Shown here: positions 62,201 to 64,000 of the stretch, piece after piece
How the letters are laid out: each line of letters starts with the position of its first letter
How positions within the stretch are numbered: the stretch's first letter is position 1
Source of the DNA: Campylorhamphus procurvoides
Lineage: Eukaryota > Chordata > Aves > Passeriformes > Dendrocolaptidae
NCBI GenBank assembly: GCA_013396655.1
Contig: WBMV01000281.1
Coordinates: forward strand, 1 to 64,000
Direction of reading: 5' to 3'
Length of the DNA: 64,000 bases
The notes under the pieces: generated by a model
What the model saw: the letters and a program-made list of their open reading frames with translations, nothing else
Told to the model about the DNA's origin: nothing
Database searches by the model: none
Translations under genes and position numbers: made by a program

Positions 62201-64000
62201 AAATTCAGACTGCAAGATTTCCCTTTTTTTTCCTCTTTTGCAGAGCCATCATTTTAGGTGCACATTAATCTCATCTGACAAGGAATCAGAGTGAAAAGAG
62301 TCCAAGTTATGAACACGGCCATTAAGTTTTGTGCAGAGCAATGCATGCAGAAGTTAATTACAGCTGAATCTGCCTTGGCCTTCGACCTTTTTATCTCTTG
62401 AAGTTTATGTACATTTGTTTCTGGCTGAAAGTAGGGAGCTAAAGAAACTCGTTAAAATCCCACAATCACAAAATATCATTAATTGCTTTTCCCTTGAGGT
62501 TAAATATTTGTCGGTCAGCACTGGTGTTTGGTACTTGCAGTGAGTCATTAATGAAAAAAAACACAGGACCAACTCCTGGAATACAAGATCAGCTGTCTAA
62601 ATGGAGTATTTTTAATTACTGGGAATATTCTTTTTCCCCTTACTCGAGAGCAAACGCAGTGTTATTGTCTCAGTGCACAAGTGTTGGTGGTAGAGATAAG
62701 TCTGTAACAAAGCCCTGACAATAGTCATTTGTCTTCAAGATTAACCGAGCAATTCTGTGTGTTGGTTATGCATTAATGAAACACGAGTGTGGGACATCGT
62801 AATGAATGTTTCTCCAGCAACCTGAAGAGATGCTTTGCTGCAGCTCAACTCCACTGTGTGGTTGTTCCCATTCACTGTGAGAGCCTGTCAGAGCCCTCCC
62901 AATTTCTGTGAGCATGTGTTGCCACACACTTACATGAAATTAAGTCCAAATGTGTATTATCGCCTCTCTGCATTAATTACAAATATGTGTTTATCTCTTA
63001 ATAATCAGCAAAGCATGATGCTAATAATATTTTTCTCACTGGTCCCAGAGAAACTGCAAGTGGCACTTAAGAGTGTTTTGGCTTTCTTTAATTAGAAGCA
63101 CTGTTTGTCACTGTCCCTGGGCAGGCCCCAAGTGACCTTGTTTTGTCACAAGTCCCAGGGCAATGGTTTAATTGGAGGACTCGAAACTGAAAGTTGCTCT
63201 CTGCCCACCATCTGCGCATCAGCCTGGTGGGTCACCAGCACAGGCTCCTGTGGTTGCTGTGAAGAGACATGAAATGAGGCAAACTCAACCAGGACAACAC
63301 TGTTCCAGTCAGGGTTTAGTGCTGGGACTTACAGCACCAGTTAAAAGAAAAAGCCAAAAAAAAAAGCAGATGTTCCAGTTGGGAAGACAGCCACATATTT
63401 CAAAATCACGGAGAAGCAATTTAGGTTAAATCCCTTGTTTCTAAAGATTACAAAGTATTTAGTGTGAAGTTCATTAACAGCTTGGGGAAACAGCTACCAC
63501 TTTCTTTTTTTATTATTATTTTGGTTGGCCCAAAGGATTTGGGCAAAGTATTGTAGCAGTAAGCAACTTTTAAAAATTAAAGAAGTGAAATCTCCACAAC
63601 TTTAATTGAAGTTCAATATTTCCAATGATTTCTAAGGGATTTGACTTGCTGATTCTATCCAAAATTCTCTACCTACTTATAAAGATTAAAAAGAAATATA
63701 ATGCCAGTGCAACAATATTTTTGGTTCAAATGTGATGTGATTTTTCTTCTTTTGAAAAGAAGATCATTTCAGAAAAAGTGCTGAATGATTCAATCACTGC
63801 TGTTATATTATGTGTATTCAAACCTGCACTTCTCACCAATGAATATCCCTCTAAAAGAGTATTTTCAAAATAATGAGAACAGGAAAACTGTCATAATATA
63901 ATATAAAAATGTGCAGCCAGGTTTATCACTATATCAGCTCTAGCCCTACTAGCAGTATTTGGGAACCCCTGTGCTTACAGATAAAATTTGTTGCTATCAG
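53216..64000. other. 10.8 kb of unique AT-rich DNA, no repeat and no gene recognised
   Basis: No CR1, LTR or microsatellite of note is visible apart from poly-A and poly-T runs (for example 58,180-58,190) and a short AAAG-type patch at about 60,503-60,520. Open frames reach 155 aa (61725-62192, minus) and 117 aa (55516-55869, minus) without recognisable domains. Bases 62,280-62,520 look like conserved non-coding sequence by composition. Confidence 0.5.

Noticed and set aside
1..64000. Possible tRNA, rRNA, CRISPR array or bacterial-type operon
   Set aside because: No tRNA B-box with a matching cloverleaf, no rRNA text and no spaced direct repeats were seen. Shine-Dalgarno style gene packing is absent, as expected for vertebrate DNA.

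Overview
The window looks like non-coding nuclear DNA from a bird, most likely a songbird or another neoavian. The main evidence is about eighteen short CR1 (chicken repeat 1) LINE 3' ends on both strands. They show the avian CR1 wording: 'ggttggaagggac', 'ggtcccttccaacc' and 3' ends in repeats of the ATTCTGTG type. CpG is scarce, the DNA is AT-rich and simple repeats are sparse, as in an intergenic desert or a very large intron. I found no coding exon I can defend. Open frames are short (161 aa at most), overlap on opposite strands, often lie inside CR1 copies, and are about as long as chance predicts for 64 kb.

Layout. Bases 1-10,200 are dense in CR1 (ten or so copies) and hold one likely MIR SINE and a CT/ATCT microsatellite. 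Bases 10,200-30,100 are mostly unique, with scattered CR1 copies, GGAA and TG microsatellites and several AT-rich stretches that resemble conserved non-coding elements. Bases 30,169-33,484 hold a 1.4 kb duplicated block, and 35,518-35,986 a 0.23 kb duplicated block. Both are arranged around single N bases in the way expected of unmerged, overlapping contigs. Bases 39,222-39,543 hold a well-preserved CR1. From 39,550 to the end I see only one further CR1 (52,771-53,215), one probable solo LTR (about 48,535-48,776), a small CpG cluster, and long unique DNA.

No genes work together here. What can be annotated is the repeat history (two CR1 3'-end types, a nested CR1, an LTR, a MIR), four assembly gaps written as one N each, and some candidate regulatory DNA that needs alignment to other birds. 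I did not find an undescribed biological system. The most useful result for a user of this sequence is that about 1.8 kb of it is probably artefactual duplication.
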